A stretch of 64,000 bases of DNA from Tengunoibacter tsumagoiensis (GCF_003967535.1 NZ_BIFR01000001.1:4649001-4713000); one strand, 5' to 3'. Numbered from the stretch's first letter, positions 44,842 through 54,427 are shown. The notes: a model not told the origin generated them from the sequence alone. Program-made: numbers and translations.

Positions 44842-45294
44842 TTAATAACAGATATGGCCGCTTACCTGTTGACCAGCAGAGTTTGTCCCTGCAATTTCAC
44901 TGCACGCCACATAATATGAACCGCCTCCAGAGTACGTATAGGATTGAACAGTATTACTACCTGGAGATTGTCTCGTGTCACGATATCCTACGTTGGTGAT
45001 ATTGCCAAAGGCATCCGTTACTTTAAAATAGGCCGACATGTACAATGTGTAGGAAAGCGAAGAGGTCACATAAACATAAGCATTAGAAGCAGAAGGACAC
45101 ACAAGCGAGATGCGCCCAATTGTATACTGGGTACCATTCGATGTCTGGCCTATAACAGATGCTGAGCTATCACAGCTTGCAGCATGAGCCCGATGCGATG
45201 GGACGGTTGCAAAAGTTGCCAATAATGCCAGCACGATGGCAAGTATGGCCAGCCAAAAAAAGGAGCGGTGTGGGGTTGAAGAGGAATGTGTCAT
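44842..45294 (-). CDS. Secreted protein with signal peptide, unknown
   Basis: 150 residues. A clear Sec signal (SFFWLAILAIVLALLATFAT) ends in an AHA-A cleavage site at about residue 38. The mature part of about 110 residues is rich in Ser, Tyr, Thr and Gly with four cysteines that could form two disulfides, and looks like a small beta-sandwich. AAAGGAC ten bases before ATG 45294 supports the start. No family recognised. Confidence 0.8.
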   Translation of the reverse strand: MTHSSSTPHRSFFWLAILAIVLALLATFATVPSHRAHAASCDSSASVIGQTSNGTQYTIGRISLVCPSASNAYVYVTSSLSYTLYMSAYFKVTDAFGNITNVGYRDTRQSPGSNTVQSYTYSGGGSYYVACSEIAGTNSAGQQVSGHICY

Positions 45295-45483
45295 ACTCTG
45301 AGAGGTCCTTTCTCAACAATGAGTCCATGAACATAGACACTACTGTGTACGTTTTTCACATGTAAGAAAAATAGCACTTCAAGTTTCTCTATGTGTATAT
45401 CGCGCTGATTTCATCCATTAAAATCAGCACGTGCTATTTTGTCTCTGTAATAAGTATATCTAGAAAAAAACGACTTTGCAAGG

Positions 45484-45787
45484 GCTATGGAGGAGTGAAC
45501 AGAGCGTTACCCGGAGAGCGGAAAGAGACACCCTCTTCAAGTGCACAAAACACGCAATTTTTGTGAAACAGGCAATAGAGTAGGTAAGGTCGCTTGCCTT
45601 CCTTCCTAATCGTGCCCCTCCACCATGGTAGCACCCCCATGGCTTTGTTTCCAATGAAGCTATGGAGGAGCTCACACAATGGAGTGGGAACACAGGAAAG
45701 AGACAAGCGACTTTCCCTACTTGAATACATAAAACATGCAATTTTTGTGAAAGCGATAACAAATCATGGTAGGTTGCTTGTCTTCCA
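45484..45787. repeat. Two diverged 120-130-bp direct repeats
   Basis: Copy 1 (45484-45604) and copy 2 (45659-45787) both start GCTATGGAGGAG, both contain a GCAATTTTTGTGAAA block and both end in GCTTGnCTTCC. Overall similarity appears roughly two-thirds by eye. Copy 2 contains a 19-base stretch (45687-45705) found exactly at 62019-62037. The 503-base gap between the secreted-protein and photolyase genes otherwise holds no gene; frames across the repeats are not credible. Confidence 0.7.
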
Positions 45788-45797
45788 ACAATCCAAT

Positions 45798-47228
45798 TTA
45801 TGCTTTCTTGAAGGGATGTCGTCCATATTTATAGATATACGCTGTCGTATCAAATTTGCGCTTCATGCCATCGGCAGACATATAGCGAATCAGACCAAAG
45901 ATGGGACGCTCTTTCCATGGTCGATCATGCAGACCGCAGATGGCCCAACTGATGCCAACATAGCCGTTGGCGTCTCTTCCATCGAGCTCATATTTGTCAT
46001 TCAGATAGACGGTGGTGTCAAAGGCTTCCTGAGGCGTCTGGCTCCACTCTAAAATTTTTTTTGCCCAGTACATTCGCATGTATCCGTGCATCCGACCGGT
46101 ATTGACCATCTCAAGCTGGGCTGCGTTCCAGAGCTCATCGTGAGTTCGCCCCTCCTCAAATTCTTGCCGGGTGTAGACCCATTCACGGGGATCGTTGATG
46201 TGCTTTTGGAGCGTCTTCTGGCCCCACTGAGGCCCTCCATCCAGTGCATCGTAGCGAGGATTATAATACGCATAATTGATGGCAAGCTCACGCCTGACGA
46301 TCAGTTCTTCAAGATAGGCCGCTTTCCCACCGCTCAGATCAATATGCTTGCTCTCAGCCTCTGCTGGCTGATACTGCTCTACATCCCACGCTAACTGCTG
46401 AACAGAGATCTGACCAAAATGGAGAAAAGCCGACAGTTCGCTGGTCCCAACCAGTTCGGGGTTATTTCTCTGCTCTGTATAAGCATACAGCCTCTCTTGC
46501 AAAAGACGTTGAACGGCCTTCTGACCTTCGCTATACCCTCCATGAGCAGTCTCGGGCGGAGCTACACTGCGATCAATCTGTAAGCTCTCGAGATAGCGCA
46601 GAGGCTGCTCGATCTCTCCTGTCTCGCAAGGGGCTTTTGCTAAGGGATGCTCGGTCTTATTGTCAACAATTGGCTGTAAAAAGGTTGGAAGCAGGCGTTG
46701 AATTTTGGGCCGGATAGTTCGTGCGGCATATTCTTGCTGTGGAATATTGTTCATCGGGACGATGGTATCTGAATCAACGCAGAGAAAAGGGATCTGAATG
46801 CGCTCTTTTAGCTCTGTACGCCACTGACGAGGAACGCGCAGCTCGCACGTATCGCTCACAATGGCTGCCACACCAATCTCTTCTGCCAATCGTGCTACCT
46901 CTTCAGGTGGCTGCCCTCGACGGATCACAAATGGGATCTTGCGCTCTTTCAACTGGCTTGCCACAGCCGCCAGGCCTTCTAACAGAAAGGTATAGTGCCG
47001 TAGATTGGCCTGTGGATAGTCGGCGACGACAAAGAGAGTTATTACCGGCAGGCGAAGCTGATTTCCCAGCGCAATGGCTGTATTGAGGGCATGATTCTCA
47101 CGTCCTCGCTGGGCCCTCTGCATCCAATACAATACATATTGCCCCTGCTCAGCACATAGACCCGAACGCCAGATCTGGATGCGCGGCTGATTATCTTGCC
47201 CACGCACAAAAGATTCTATATCAAGCAT
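45798..47228 (-). CDS. Class II CPD photolyase
   Basis: 476 residues. It repairs UV-induced cyclobutane pyrimidine dimers using FADH- and blue light. The N-terminal antenna domain starts QYVLYWMQRAQRGRENHALN; the C-terminal FAD domain has the class II signature MVNTGRMHGYMRMYWAKKI and the tail WAICGLHDRPWKERPIFGLIRYM. I start at ATG 47228 (GAAGGGG upstream); the in-frame codons before it lack a site. Photolyase and the polymerase-like gene at 35.4 kb suggest a sunlit habitat, which is inference. It is a single-gene unit. Confidence 0.93.
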   Translation of the reverse strand: MLDIESFVRGQDNQPRIQIWRSGLCAEQGQYVLYWMQRAQRGRENHALNTAIALGNQLRLPVITLFVVADYPQANLRHYTFLLEGLAAVASQLKERKIPFVIRRGQPPEEVARLAEEIGVAAIVSDTCELRVPRQWRTELKERIQIPFLCVDSDTIVPMNNIPQQEYAARTIRPKIQRLLPTFLQPIVDNKTEHPLAKAPCETGEIEQPLRYLESLQIDRSVAPPETAHGGYSEGQKAVQRLLQERLYAYTEQRNNPELVGTSELSAFLHFGQISVQQLAWDVEQYQPAEAESKHIDLSGGKAAYLEELIVRRELAINYAYYNPRYDALDGGPQWGQKTLQKHINDPREWVYTRQEFEEGRTHDELWNAAQLEMVNTGRMHGYMRMYWAKKILEWSQTPQEAFDTTVYLNDKYELDGRDANGYVGISWAICGLHDRPWKERPIFGLIRYMSADGMKRKFDTTAYIYKYGRHPFKKA

Positions 47229-47763
47229 AACAATGAGATTAACCCCTTCTACATATTCTCTCTCTAAGATGCTCAGAAGGAGCAAGACAGGTCAAGTCTC
47301 CTGTCTTTTGATCCCAATAGGGTAAAAAAATGGCTGTCGGGGATGCTTTAGACAGGGCATTTCAGTTCTGGGTTGGTCCTCTGACGGTCACAGAGGCTAT
47401 CGCATCGGGAAGAGTGCGAAGAAGAGTGGAAATGCTGTATCATGTTATTTCTCGGGCGCGACTACCCGCCTTGTTTCCTCTTCCTGGCCCATAGCCTCTT
47501 CTGCAAGAATTGAAAAAACCTGTGCTTTAGATGCTTTATATTGACGAATAAGCAATTTATGTTCCATACTATTTATATGCCATGATACTTATTTAGAGCC
47601 TATCTTTTTTTAGAAAAATTTGTACTTATAGCAAACAAAAGATGATGTATATCCGCAACATACTTCTCAACAAAATGGTTACCCACCCCTTTTATTCCTG
47701 CTGATAGTTTGCTCATTTTAGACTGTACCAGCACACCCACAACTTATAGAATGGGGGCTTTCA
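47229..47763. other. Divergent intergenic region, photolyase / PepSY-like gene
   Basis: 535 bases. I find no credible gene, no strong hairpin and no consensus promoter pair, although both adjoining genes must start from here. The right half is AT-rich. Confidence 0.5.
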
Positions 47764-48357
47764 ATGAACAAATTGTTCCATGGTGCTTCGAAGCTCAAAG
47801 TTCTTGTCGGAATGATCGTTTCAGGATTCATAGGAGCAATAGTTATTGCTGGACTTGTAGTAGCGTGGATTGCCATACCCTCTGCCTTAGCCAGTCACGC
47901 TTCAGTCCCTGATCGAAGACTTGCTGCTCTTACTGTTAACACTGTAGCGAGCACTGAAGTTCCCAGCATTTTACCTGTAGGAGGAGTTGTAATCAACCAC
48001 CAATTTTTGCTCAAACCGCCAACTGCTTTACAGATGAAGTCTGGTCTACTTACGCAGTATGAAGCAATAACCGCTGGGAGAAAATATGCAGAGACTCAAC
48101 CTGCGGGGGCAGCGGCTATTCTCACTAGTTTTACCAGCATAAATTCGATTGCACCTGCAAATGTAAAAAATGCCTCCAGGCCTATACAAGATGTTATTGC
48201 CTGGGTAGTAACATTTACCACAGATAATCCTCAAGATGTTATTCAAGGAGGGAGATCACGCTCTGGTCAAATCCAGCAATCTCATGTTCCAAAGTATTTT
48301 AATGTCGTCATTGATGCCAATAATGGACAATTTGTAATAGGATTTTTTACATCGTAG
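47764..48357 (+). CDS. Exported, membrane-anchored protein with PepSY-like C-terminus
   Basis: 197 residues. Residues 14-40 form a signal anchor (VLVGMIVSGFIGAIVIAGLV). Residues about 145-197 (DVIAWVVTFTTDNP, KYFNVVIDANNGQFVIGFF) resemble PepSY-type domains, which often inhibit extracellular proteases. A low-complexity Ala/Thr/Ser middle connects them. GGGGG lies six bases before ATG 47764. It is followed by a strong hairpin. The inhibitory role is only a family-based guess. Confidence 0.75.
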   Translation: MNKLFHGASKLKVLVGMIVSGFIGAIVIAGLVVAWIAIPSALASHASVPDRRLAALTVNTVASTEVPSILPVGGVVINHQFLLKPPTALQMKSGLLTQYEAITAGRKYAETQPAGAAAILTSFTSINSIAPANVKNASRPIQDVIAWVVTFTTDNPQDVIQGGRSRSGQIQQSHVPKYFNVVIDANNGQFVIGFFTS

Positions 48358-48390
48358 GATGTAATCACTAACTGCCTCATTAACCCAGTG

Positions 48391-48429
48391 TGCAAGTTTC
48401 TCTTGCCGCAGTGTGAAGAGAAACTTGCA
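48391..48429. terminator. Bidirectional terminator between convergent genes
   Basis: Perfect 14-bp arms (TGCAAGTTTCTCTT at 48391-48404, complement at 48416-48429), 34 bases past the rightward stop and just before the ABC ATPase stop. T-rich sequence follows rightward (tattccttt). Confidence 0.8.
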
Positions 48430-48436
48430 TATTCCT

Positions 48437-49303
48437 TTAGCCCTCTTCATGAAGCAAATAGAGGTACGCTTCCTCTAACGAAGGCTCAACAGGAACTGCC
48501 AAATGATGAGGTTGATGTGATGCTACAAGGCGTGCCTCTACTTGCTGTTGTCTACGCACAACAGTACTTATCTGATATTGTGTACGCAGTTTTTCAAAAC
48601 CCTGGGTATCTATCGAAATTGCCCATATTGAATTGCTAGCGTGGGCTTGCAGTGCAAGTGTGGTATCATTCCAACAGAGCTGGCCTTTGTTTAGAACAAT
48701 AACATTGGTTGCCATAGCTTCGATATCAGAAATAATGTGGGAAGAAATTAGCACAATCCTCTCTTCTGCTAAAGAACTAATAAGCTCACGGAAAAGAACG
48801 CGCTCCTTTGGATCAAGCCCTACGGTTGGTTCGTCTAAAAGGAGCAGATGTGGATCTCCCAATAGCATTTGAGCGATACCAACACGTCTAAGCATCCCAC
48901 CAGAGAAACTTTTTAGACGTTGATGTGCATCTGCTGAGAGATGGACTATCTCAAGCAGTTCTTCAATCTGTTTTTTTAACTTTTGGCCGTGTAAGCCTTT
49001 TAATTCTCCAATGATCTGTACAAACTCATACGCTGTAAGATGAGAATAGCCTCCAAAATCTTGTGGTAAATAACCTAATTCCTGGCGTAGTGCATAAGGA
49101 TGGTTGAAAATATCTTTTTCTCTCCACAGGATGCGTCCTTGCGATGGTATCAGTTGAGTAGCCAGGATGCGCAGTAAGGTTGTTTTTCCGGCACCATTAG
49201 GACCAATGAGACCCCATATACCAGCATCCAGATGCAACGAGAGGTTGTTTAATGCCAGGCGTTTCCTGGTATATTGTTTGCTGACGTGTTCAATCTGTAA
49301 CAT
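48437..49303 (-). CDS. ABC transporter ATP-binding protein
   Basis: 288 residues. Walker A GLIGPNGAGKTT is at about 32-43, Q-loop LGYLPQDFGGYS at about 76-87, signature FSGGMLRRVGIAQ near 135 and Walker B LLLLDEPTVGLD near 155, with SSH (switch His) further on. It pairs with the permease gene 24 bases upstream, so together they form a two-component ABC exporter of the CcmA/YhaP type. The substrate cannot be told. AAGGA lies 12 bases before ATG 49303. Confidence 0.92.
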   Translation of the reverse strand: MLQIEHVSKQYTRKRLALNNLSLHLDAGIWGLIGPNGAGKTTLLRILATQLIPSQGRILWREKDIFNHPYALRQELGYLPQDFGGYSHLTAYEFVQIIGELKGLHGQKLKKQIEELLEIVHLSADAHQRLKSFSGGMLRRVGIAQMLLGDPHLLLLDEPTVGLDPKERVLFRELISSLAEERIVLISSHIISDIEAMATNVIVLNKGQLCWNDTTLALQAHASNSIWAISIDTQGFEKLRTQYQISTVVRRQQQVEARLVASHQPHHLAVPVEPSLEEAYLYLLHEEG

Positions 49304-49327
49304 TTTGTGTGGAATCCTTTTCTAGCG

Positions 49328-50215
49328 TTATGCTTCCCCTCTTCGTTGTCTATGTACTATTGCTGTGGTAAGGATGAATAGAAAAAGAGCTAACCCTATA
49401 AAAAGCAAACGGCTTTCTAAAAGAGATGGAGGGAAATTGGCCGGTACCTCAACTTTTTTCAATAAATCCAGAATATGTAGTCCAACATCGTAGGGTGGTG
49501 GGCCAATAGGAGAAAAATGGAGACGCTCCCTTTGTGTCTCTAAGAAAAGAGTTGCGGGGGTAGTATCTGGAGGATATTTGTAGACAAAACTTGTTGAATT
49601 AATGTCGAACCAATCCGTCACTGGCGACGCATCTCTATTAGAGAAAAGGACAAGTGGGGCTAAGCAAAGCACAATCATAATGAGTGAGGAAATAATGCGC
49701 TGTCCCCGTAGAGCAGTGATCCCTATCAACATGATTGAAGCACTCAGAAAAAGGGCTGGAAGTATAGTCCATACCCAGCCCACAAGATATATCTGAGGCC
49801 CTAGAGGAGGGTACTGGCTGTTCGCTAGAAAGGGGGCGGTATTTTGCCAGCTAGCTGGTAAATCCATTAATAGAGAGGCAATTAATTCAATAATTGCTAA
49901 CCCCAATATAATGATAATGCCAGCCAGGAATTTTGCCCCTACATAAGCGGAGGTGGTAATAGGGGTACCCAAAAATATACCATCGACACGATGACTCCGA
50001 TCACGTGCAATTTGATCTCCGGTAACAAATGACAATACCAATGTCATGATTAAAGCAGTACGACTGAATTGCCCCCATGTATCAAAAGGATTTGAGCGCA
50101 CTTGTGCCGTAGTCCACACTCCTAATAGTGTCATAAAAAGGGCTACAATCCAGATGGCTCTTCCTCTCCACGCAACTAGTAGCTCTAGACGTACTATCGC
50201 CCGAATACCATACAT
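49328..50215 (-). CDS. ABC transporter permease
   Basis: 295 residues with six predicted helices, including IWIVALFMTLLGVWTTA, FLAGIIIILGLAIIELIASL, ILPALFLSASIMLIGITAL and LFIGLALFLFILTTAIVH. An extracytoplasmic loop of about 80 residues lies before the last helix. It is the ABC2-type membrane partner of the ATPase gene downstream. GGAGA precedes ATG 50215. The divergent neighbour is the TIR-NACHT gene, 336 bases away. Confidence 0.88.
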   Translation of the reverse strand: MYGIRAIVRLELLVAWRGRAIWIVALFMTLLGVWTTAQVRSNPFDTWGQFSRTALIMTLVLSFVTGDQIARDRSHRVDGIFLGTPITTSAYVGAKFLAGIIIILGLAIIELIASLLMDLPASWQNTAPFLANSQYPPLGPQIYLVGWVWTILPALFLSASIMLIGITALRGQRIISSLIMIVLCLAPLVLFSNRDASPVTDWFDINSTSFVYKYPPDTTPATLFLETQRERLHFSPIGPPPYDVGLHILDLLKKVEVPANFPPSLLESRLLFIGLALFLFILTTAIVHRQRRGEA

Positions 50216-50352
50216 ATATTCTCCATTTCTCCTGTCTGCCTACTGCAATTCAAATAACTTCATTTTTTCAAATATGCTGTTCTTAACATTGTAGCATATT
50301 TTAAGTGCAATTTGAATTTAGCTAAAAATACATCCAATATATAGTAAAATTT

Positions 50353-50396
50353 GAGGAATGATATCTCATTTTGCCGAAAATAAGATGTCATTCCTC
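50353..50396. other. Long hairpin upstream of the TIR-NACHT gene
   Basis: Twenty-base arms (50353-50372, 50377-50396; start GAGGAATGA) pair with one G-U and one C-A mismatch around a gccg loop. It lies between two divergent genes, 156 bases before ATG 50552. No T-run follows, so an attenuator, operator or remnant of a mobile element are all possible. The rest of the 50216-50551 gap shows no gene. Confidence 0.65.
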
Positions 50397-50551
50397 TTAC
50401 CAAGAATATTCGTTGGTTGCTATTAAATAGTTATGCTGGATACTCTCTTGACTTCATTCTCTACCATTCTGTATAGTTGAATAGTATTGCATAAATAACG
50501 TCTTAGCAAGTCCACTTTTACCGTTCGCGCTCTTTATAGCATTTGGCAAGG

Positions 50552-52870
50552 ATGGCTAACGTGCTCAAACAATTTGAACGACTCAATCGACCATTGAAGG
50601 TCTTCTATTCATACTCAAAATACGACCTTGAAATGCTAGAGTCCCTTATCAAACACTTTAGCCAGCTCAGAAATGATGGCACGATTATTGATTGGTACGA
50701 TTATCATATCCGCCCCGGCTCCGAATGGTCGCCCAGCATTCATACTGAACTCAATGAGGCCGATATTATCATCCTCTGCATTAGTGCAAATTTCTTGTCA
50801 ACACCTTATTGTTACCAGACTGAACTGACCATCGCTATGGAACGCCATCACAAAGGGGAGGCGCTTGTCATCCCAATCTTCTTTAAAGCCTGCGACTGGT
50901 CCAGTGCCCCTTTCAAAATGTTACAGGGCCTTCCCCGAAAAGCCCGCCCCATCGATTCTTTTACCAATCAGAATGAGATTCTTACAACAATTACAAAAGA
51001 GCTTCGGCAGCTCATCAAACAATGGCATGCCCCAGCACAACCACTCTCACATCTGGAGCAGCAGAATCGTGAACGCTTTCTCAAACAGATGCGCAAGACC
51101 TGGATTGAAGCGGTCCTTCACCACTCATTAGACCATGATGTTCTGCTCACCATGGGATTGCAAGATCAGCCAGATGCTCTTTACAATCCATGGCGCTTAG
51201 AGGTGCAGGAGACAGATCAGCCAGCGCACCAATGGCCTGAGGGAACGTCCATTAGACACATCTTTGATCAATGCGAAGGCGATCTCCTGATCCTGGGCGA
51301 GCCCGGCTCAGGTAAGACCACGCTCTTATTACAACTTGCAGAAGAACTGGTCCAGCGGGCAGAAAAAGATCACAAACAGCCCATACCCACTATTTTCAAT
51401 CTCTCTTCCTGGGCACAGAAAAAGCTCCCCCTTGAAGAATGGATGCTCGCAGAACTCTCTAGTAAATATCACGTCCCGCACCGTATCGGACAGGATTGGC
51501 TGAACAAACATCAGCTCCTTCCACTACTGGATGGCCTTGATGAAGTTGCCTCAACGGCTCGCCAGGACTGCCTGACAGCCATCAATGCATTCTATCAAGC
51601 GCAACGCGAGCAAGGCATCACTCCTCATCTGGTCATCTGCTGTCGTAGCCAGGAATATGCTCAATTATCTGTACAACTTCGAGGCCGCCAGGCCATCAAT
51701 ATTCTGCCACTAACCGACCAGCAAGTGGCCAGCTATTTACAACAGGTTCATCCGCAGTCCGAAACCTTGCTTCTTCTCCTCCAGGCAGATGCCGAGCTCT
51801 ATAAACAGGCTCATTATCCCCTGATGCTGACCATTTTTTGTGTCGCCTATGCAGATAGAACCGAGGCGCAGCCCAATCCAATAACGCTGGACACTATTTT
51901 TGAACGGTATGTTGAGAAAATGTTCAGTCGGCGCAAGGCCCCTCGAGCAGGGACAAAAGCAGAGATGCTACGATGGCTGGGCTTCTTAGCCCATCAACTA
52001 AAAAGATCGGATCAGACAATTTTCACCATCGAGGAGATACAACCAGACTGGCTCAATGATCGCTCTAAAAGATTGTACCAATGGAGCTTTTGCCTGATCA
52101 TTGATCTCATCTTCGGTCTGCTCACTGCCCTGCTCTTCAGCATCCTGGAAGGCCCACTCATTGGCGTTACTGTAGGACTGGTAGTCGGAACCCTGGCAGG
52201 CCCACTTTTTAGTAAATCCGACAGAATAGAAACAGTAGAAATTTTTCATTGGTCGGCAAAAAAATTTTTCTCAGTGGTTCTCCTGGGCTTATTAATAGGA
52301 TCAATAACTGGTCTTACTATTGGCTCAATTATAGGCTTTTTTCTGGGAACATTAGCAGATGCAATGTTAGGTTTATTGTCAGGGACACTTACTGGCTTAT
52401 TGATAGGTTTGCTTGTTAGCCTCATTGTAAGTTTTACGCCAAATCAGATTACCAAAGACAAGAAGCATATACCTAATGAAGGTATAAATCTATCTGGTGT
52501 TCATAGTATGAGAATAATCTTAGTAATTACTCCGATTATTAGTATATCCTGTGCAATATTTATAATATTACTCAAGTTTTTACTAAAGAACTTAATAGTA
52601 GGAGTATTTGCCAGCTTATTTGGTGGGTTAATTTTAGGCCTACTATTTAGTATGCTGATTAGTTTAGAATTTGGATTACGAGCATGGCTACAGCACTATA
52701 TAGTGAGGATTTACCTGACCAGGAATCAAAATTTCCCGTGGAAACTTACATTGCTATTAGAAGAGTTAAATGAACGGTTACTTCTCATAAAAGTTGGAGG
52801 AAGTTACATCTTTACTCATAGATTACTTTTAGAATACTTTGGGAAATATCACTCCCAAAAAAATTACTAA
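50552..52870 (+). CDS. TIR-NACHT protein with C-terminal membrane region
   Basis: 772 residues. Residues 14-145 are a TIR domain (LKVFYSYSKYD, WYDYHIRPGSEWS, Glu91 in YCYQTELTIAM at the catalytic place). Residues about 245-450 are a NACHT-type NTPase with Walker A GEPGSGKTT at 249-257 and Walker B LLDGLDEV with Asp327 and Asp330. A helical linker follows, and then six to eight glycine-rich transmembrane helices at about 505-715. The architecture suggests a membrane-located NLR-like sensor that turns on TIR NAD cleavage. Start is ATG 50552; a TTG nine bases earlier is an alternative. The TM part is distinctly AT-rich compared with the first 1.6 kb. Confidence 0.9.
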   Translation: MANVLKQFERLNRPLKVFYSYSKYDLEMLESLIKHFSQLRNDGTIIDWYDYHIRPGSEWSPSIHTELNEADIIILCISANFLSTPYCYQTELTIAMERHHKGEALVIPIFFKACDWSSAPFKMLQGLPRKARPIDSFTNQNEILTTITKELRQLIKQWHAPAQPLSHLEQQNRERFLKQMRKTWIEAVLHHSLDHDVLLTMGLQDQPDALYNPWRLEVQETDQPAHQWPEGTSIRHIFDQCEGDLLILGEPGSGKTTLLLQLAEELVQRAEKDHKQPIPTIFNLSSWAQKKLPLEEWMLAELSSKYHVPHRIGQDWLNKHQLLPLLDGLDEVASTARQDCLTAINAFYQAQREQGITPHLVICCRSQEYAQLSVQLRGRQAINILPLTDQQVASYLQQVHPQSETLLLLLQADAELYKQAHYPLMLTIFCVAYADRTEAQPNPITLDTIFERYVEKMFSRRKAPRAGTKAEMLRWLGFLAHQLKRSDQTIFTIEEIQPDWLNDRSKRLYQWSFCLIIDLIFGLLTALLFSILEGPLIGVTVGLVVGTLAGPLFSKSDRIETVEIFHWSAKKFFSVVLLGLLIGSITGLTIGSIIGFFLGTLADAMLGLLSGTLTGLLIGLLVSLIVSFTPNQITKDKKHIPNEGINLSGVHSMRIILVITPIISISCAIFIILLKFLLKNLIVGVFASLFGGLILGLLFSMLISLEFGLRAWLQHYIVRIYLTRNQNFPWKLTLLLEELNERLLLIKVGGSYIFTHRLLLEYFGKYHSQKNY

Positions 52871-52887
52871 TTTACCTCTATCAACAA

Positions 52888-52922
52888 ATTCCACCTGACA
52901 GTATAAATCTATCTGGTGGAAT
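52888..52922 (+). terminator. Weak hairpin after the TIR-NACHT gene
   Basis: ATTCCACC (52888-52895) and GGTGGAAT (52915-52922) form an 8-bp stem 17 bases past the stop. An 18-base stretch in it (52901-52918) repeats one inside the gene (52482-52499). Confidence 0.4.
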
Positions 52923-52970
52923 ATTGGGCTTTAATGGACGCTATTTTTAGTTAATCAAAATTTATGAGCT

Positions 52971-53180
52971 CTACTTAACCCCTTTTGAACGATTAACTAA
53001 GGCTACAAAACCACTAATAACTGCCAATCCAAAAAACGCAATGAAATGATTAAAGTGTGAAGATGCTGAATCATGTGTGACAAAAAGATGATCATAGCCA
53101 GGAACGATGTAATAAATGGCGATCAAAAAGAAAAGAACGGCCAGGACGATGGCACCCAGAAAGATCTGCCTTTTACTCAT
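52971..53180 (-). CDS. 69-residue two-helix membrane protein
   Basis: Helices at about residues 7-27 (FLGAIVLAVLFFLIAIYYIV) and 45-63 (FIAFFGLAVISGFVALV), joined by a 17-residue loop rich in His and Ser, with a basic tail. GGGAG nine bases before ATG 53180 supports it as a real gene. The region around it is AT-rich. Function unknown; its position beside the TIR-NACHT gene (convergent) may be coincidental. Confidence 0.75.
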   Translation of the reverse strand: MSKRQIFLGAIVLAVLFFLIAIYYIVPGYDHLFVTHDSASSHFNHFIAFFGLAVISGFVALVNRSKGVK

Positions 53181-53543
53181 AAAAACTGTCTCCCTTACTC
53201 TCTGCTGATAAGATTACTGCTCTATCATAGCAAAAAATAAGTACTAATAAAAGGCACTTCTTGTTAAAAATGGGGGCCAATTGTCGCTATTTTGTCGCAA
53301 TAATTGGCTAGCTTCATTCCACGATAGCGAAGTACCGTTTGATGAGATGAGAGAACACCTATGATCAGGAAGGATCGATGTAGACAGAGACAGGCTCTAT
53401 CAGAGCAAAAAAATTTTAGCTGCACGATGTCTTTTTTTACTTGATTGTCTCATTAGACTGATCTCCATACTCACGATATTCAAACACACACAATCAAATA
53501 ATCTCAATCTACTTACTGCTAGAGAATAGTATAAATTATGTAC

Positions 53544-53573
53544 TTGATTTTTTGGAGTTATGATCAGTATAAT
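53544..53573 (+). promoter_or_regulatory. Promoter of the 53738 secreted-protein gene
   Basis: TTGATT (53544-53549) and TATAAT (53568-53573) are 18 bases apart, 164 bases before the start. It is the only clear element in the otherwise gene-free 53181-53737 stretch. Confidence 0.5.
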
Positions 53574-53737
53574 CATATTATGAACTATCAGGGCTATATT
53601 TGTGTAGACATAGTAAGGAAAACAAAGAGATACACATGCATGCCCTGTGTTAAGGCTATTTATTTAGTTGGAAAAGGCTTAGAAACGTTTCCGGTGTGAA
53701 ATAATTGCAGTTTCTAAGTTGCGAAAGGAATCCGCAT

Positions 53738-54328
53738 ATGAGCTTCGTTCATGGCAAACAGAAACAGGCATTTCTCATTCTGATCTCTGGCCTCCTGCTT
53801 ATCCTCTCTCTCTCCGCATTTTCCTATCCCAAACAGGTTCAGCCGACAGGCAATGTCAGGTCTGCCCACAGTGGGGTAAAGGTTACTCAGGGTCACGATG
53901 TATGGATTCATCTGACCAGACAGGACCCCAATCAGGTCGCCTCCATCCAGCTTAGTGTAAAGAAAGGCACCTCTGCCCCCAATCTCAGTGCAATAGGCTA
54001 CTCATCCAACTCTTCCCTTTGTTATTATAATGCGAACATAAGTGCCACCTATCATAATGGTTTCAATATGCTCGTTGCAGAATACGATCTGTATTTCGAT
54101 TTTTGCTACGACGGTGAAAATATCACCTACTTCTCTTCTACGCGCGTAAAAACCTACGCCGCTTTCCTCTTCAGTATGAACAATAAAGGGAGTGGAACCA
54201 CCAACTATGGTCCCTGGGGCAATGGCCATGGTAGTTACTATGAAGGGAATGCTGTAGCCTCGGTCAATGGGTATCTAGAGCTCGATGTTTTCTCGGATGG
54301 AACGGTTAGTGGCTGGGGAAATGTCTAG
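53738..54328 (+). CDS. Secreted protein, unknown
   Basis: 196 residues. A signal peptide (AFLILISGLLLILSLSAFSY) covers about residues 11-31. The mature part is rich in Ser, Tyr, Asn and Gly, with YNANISATYHNGFNMLVAEY and a Gly/Trp-rich end (NYGPWGNGHGSYYEG, GTVSGWGNV), probably beta-rich, with two cysteines. I start at ATG 53738 (AAAGGA eight bases upstream); the in-frame codons before it lack a site. No family recognised. Confidence 0.8.
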   Translation: MSFVHGKQKQAFLILISGLLLILSLSAFSYPKQVQPTGNVRSAHSGVKVTQGHDVWIHLTRQDPNQVASIQLSVKKGTSAPNLSAIGYSSNSSLCYYNANISATYHNGFNMLVAEYDLYFDFCYDGENITYFSSTRVKTYAAFLFSMNNKGSGTTNYGPWGNGHGSYYEGNAVASVNGYLELDVFSDGTVSGWGNV

Positions 54329-54395
54329 TTCACCAACGCCTCTTTTGTGGCGACGCCCCATAGATATTCTTGTATCACCATCGTAAAGAAATGCA

Positions 54396-54427
54396 GACAG
54401 GCTCGCTTATCCAGATCCGAGCCTGTC
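54396..54427 (+). terminator. Hairpin after the 53738 gene
   Basis: GACAGGCTCG (54396-54405) and its complement (54418-54427) form a 10-bp stem 67 bases past the stop. No T-run. Confidence 0.55.

Noticed and set aside
45484..45787. Small protein genes in the paired repeats
   Set aside because: Frames in both copies are not conserved in register and have no ribosome sites.
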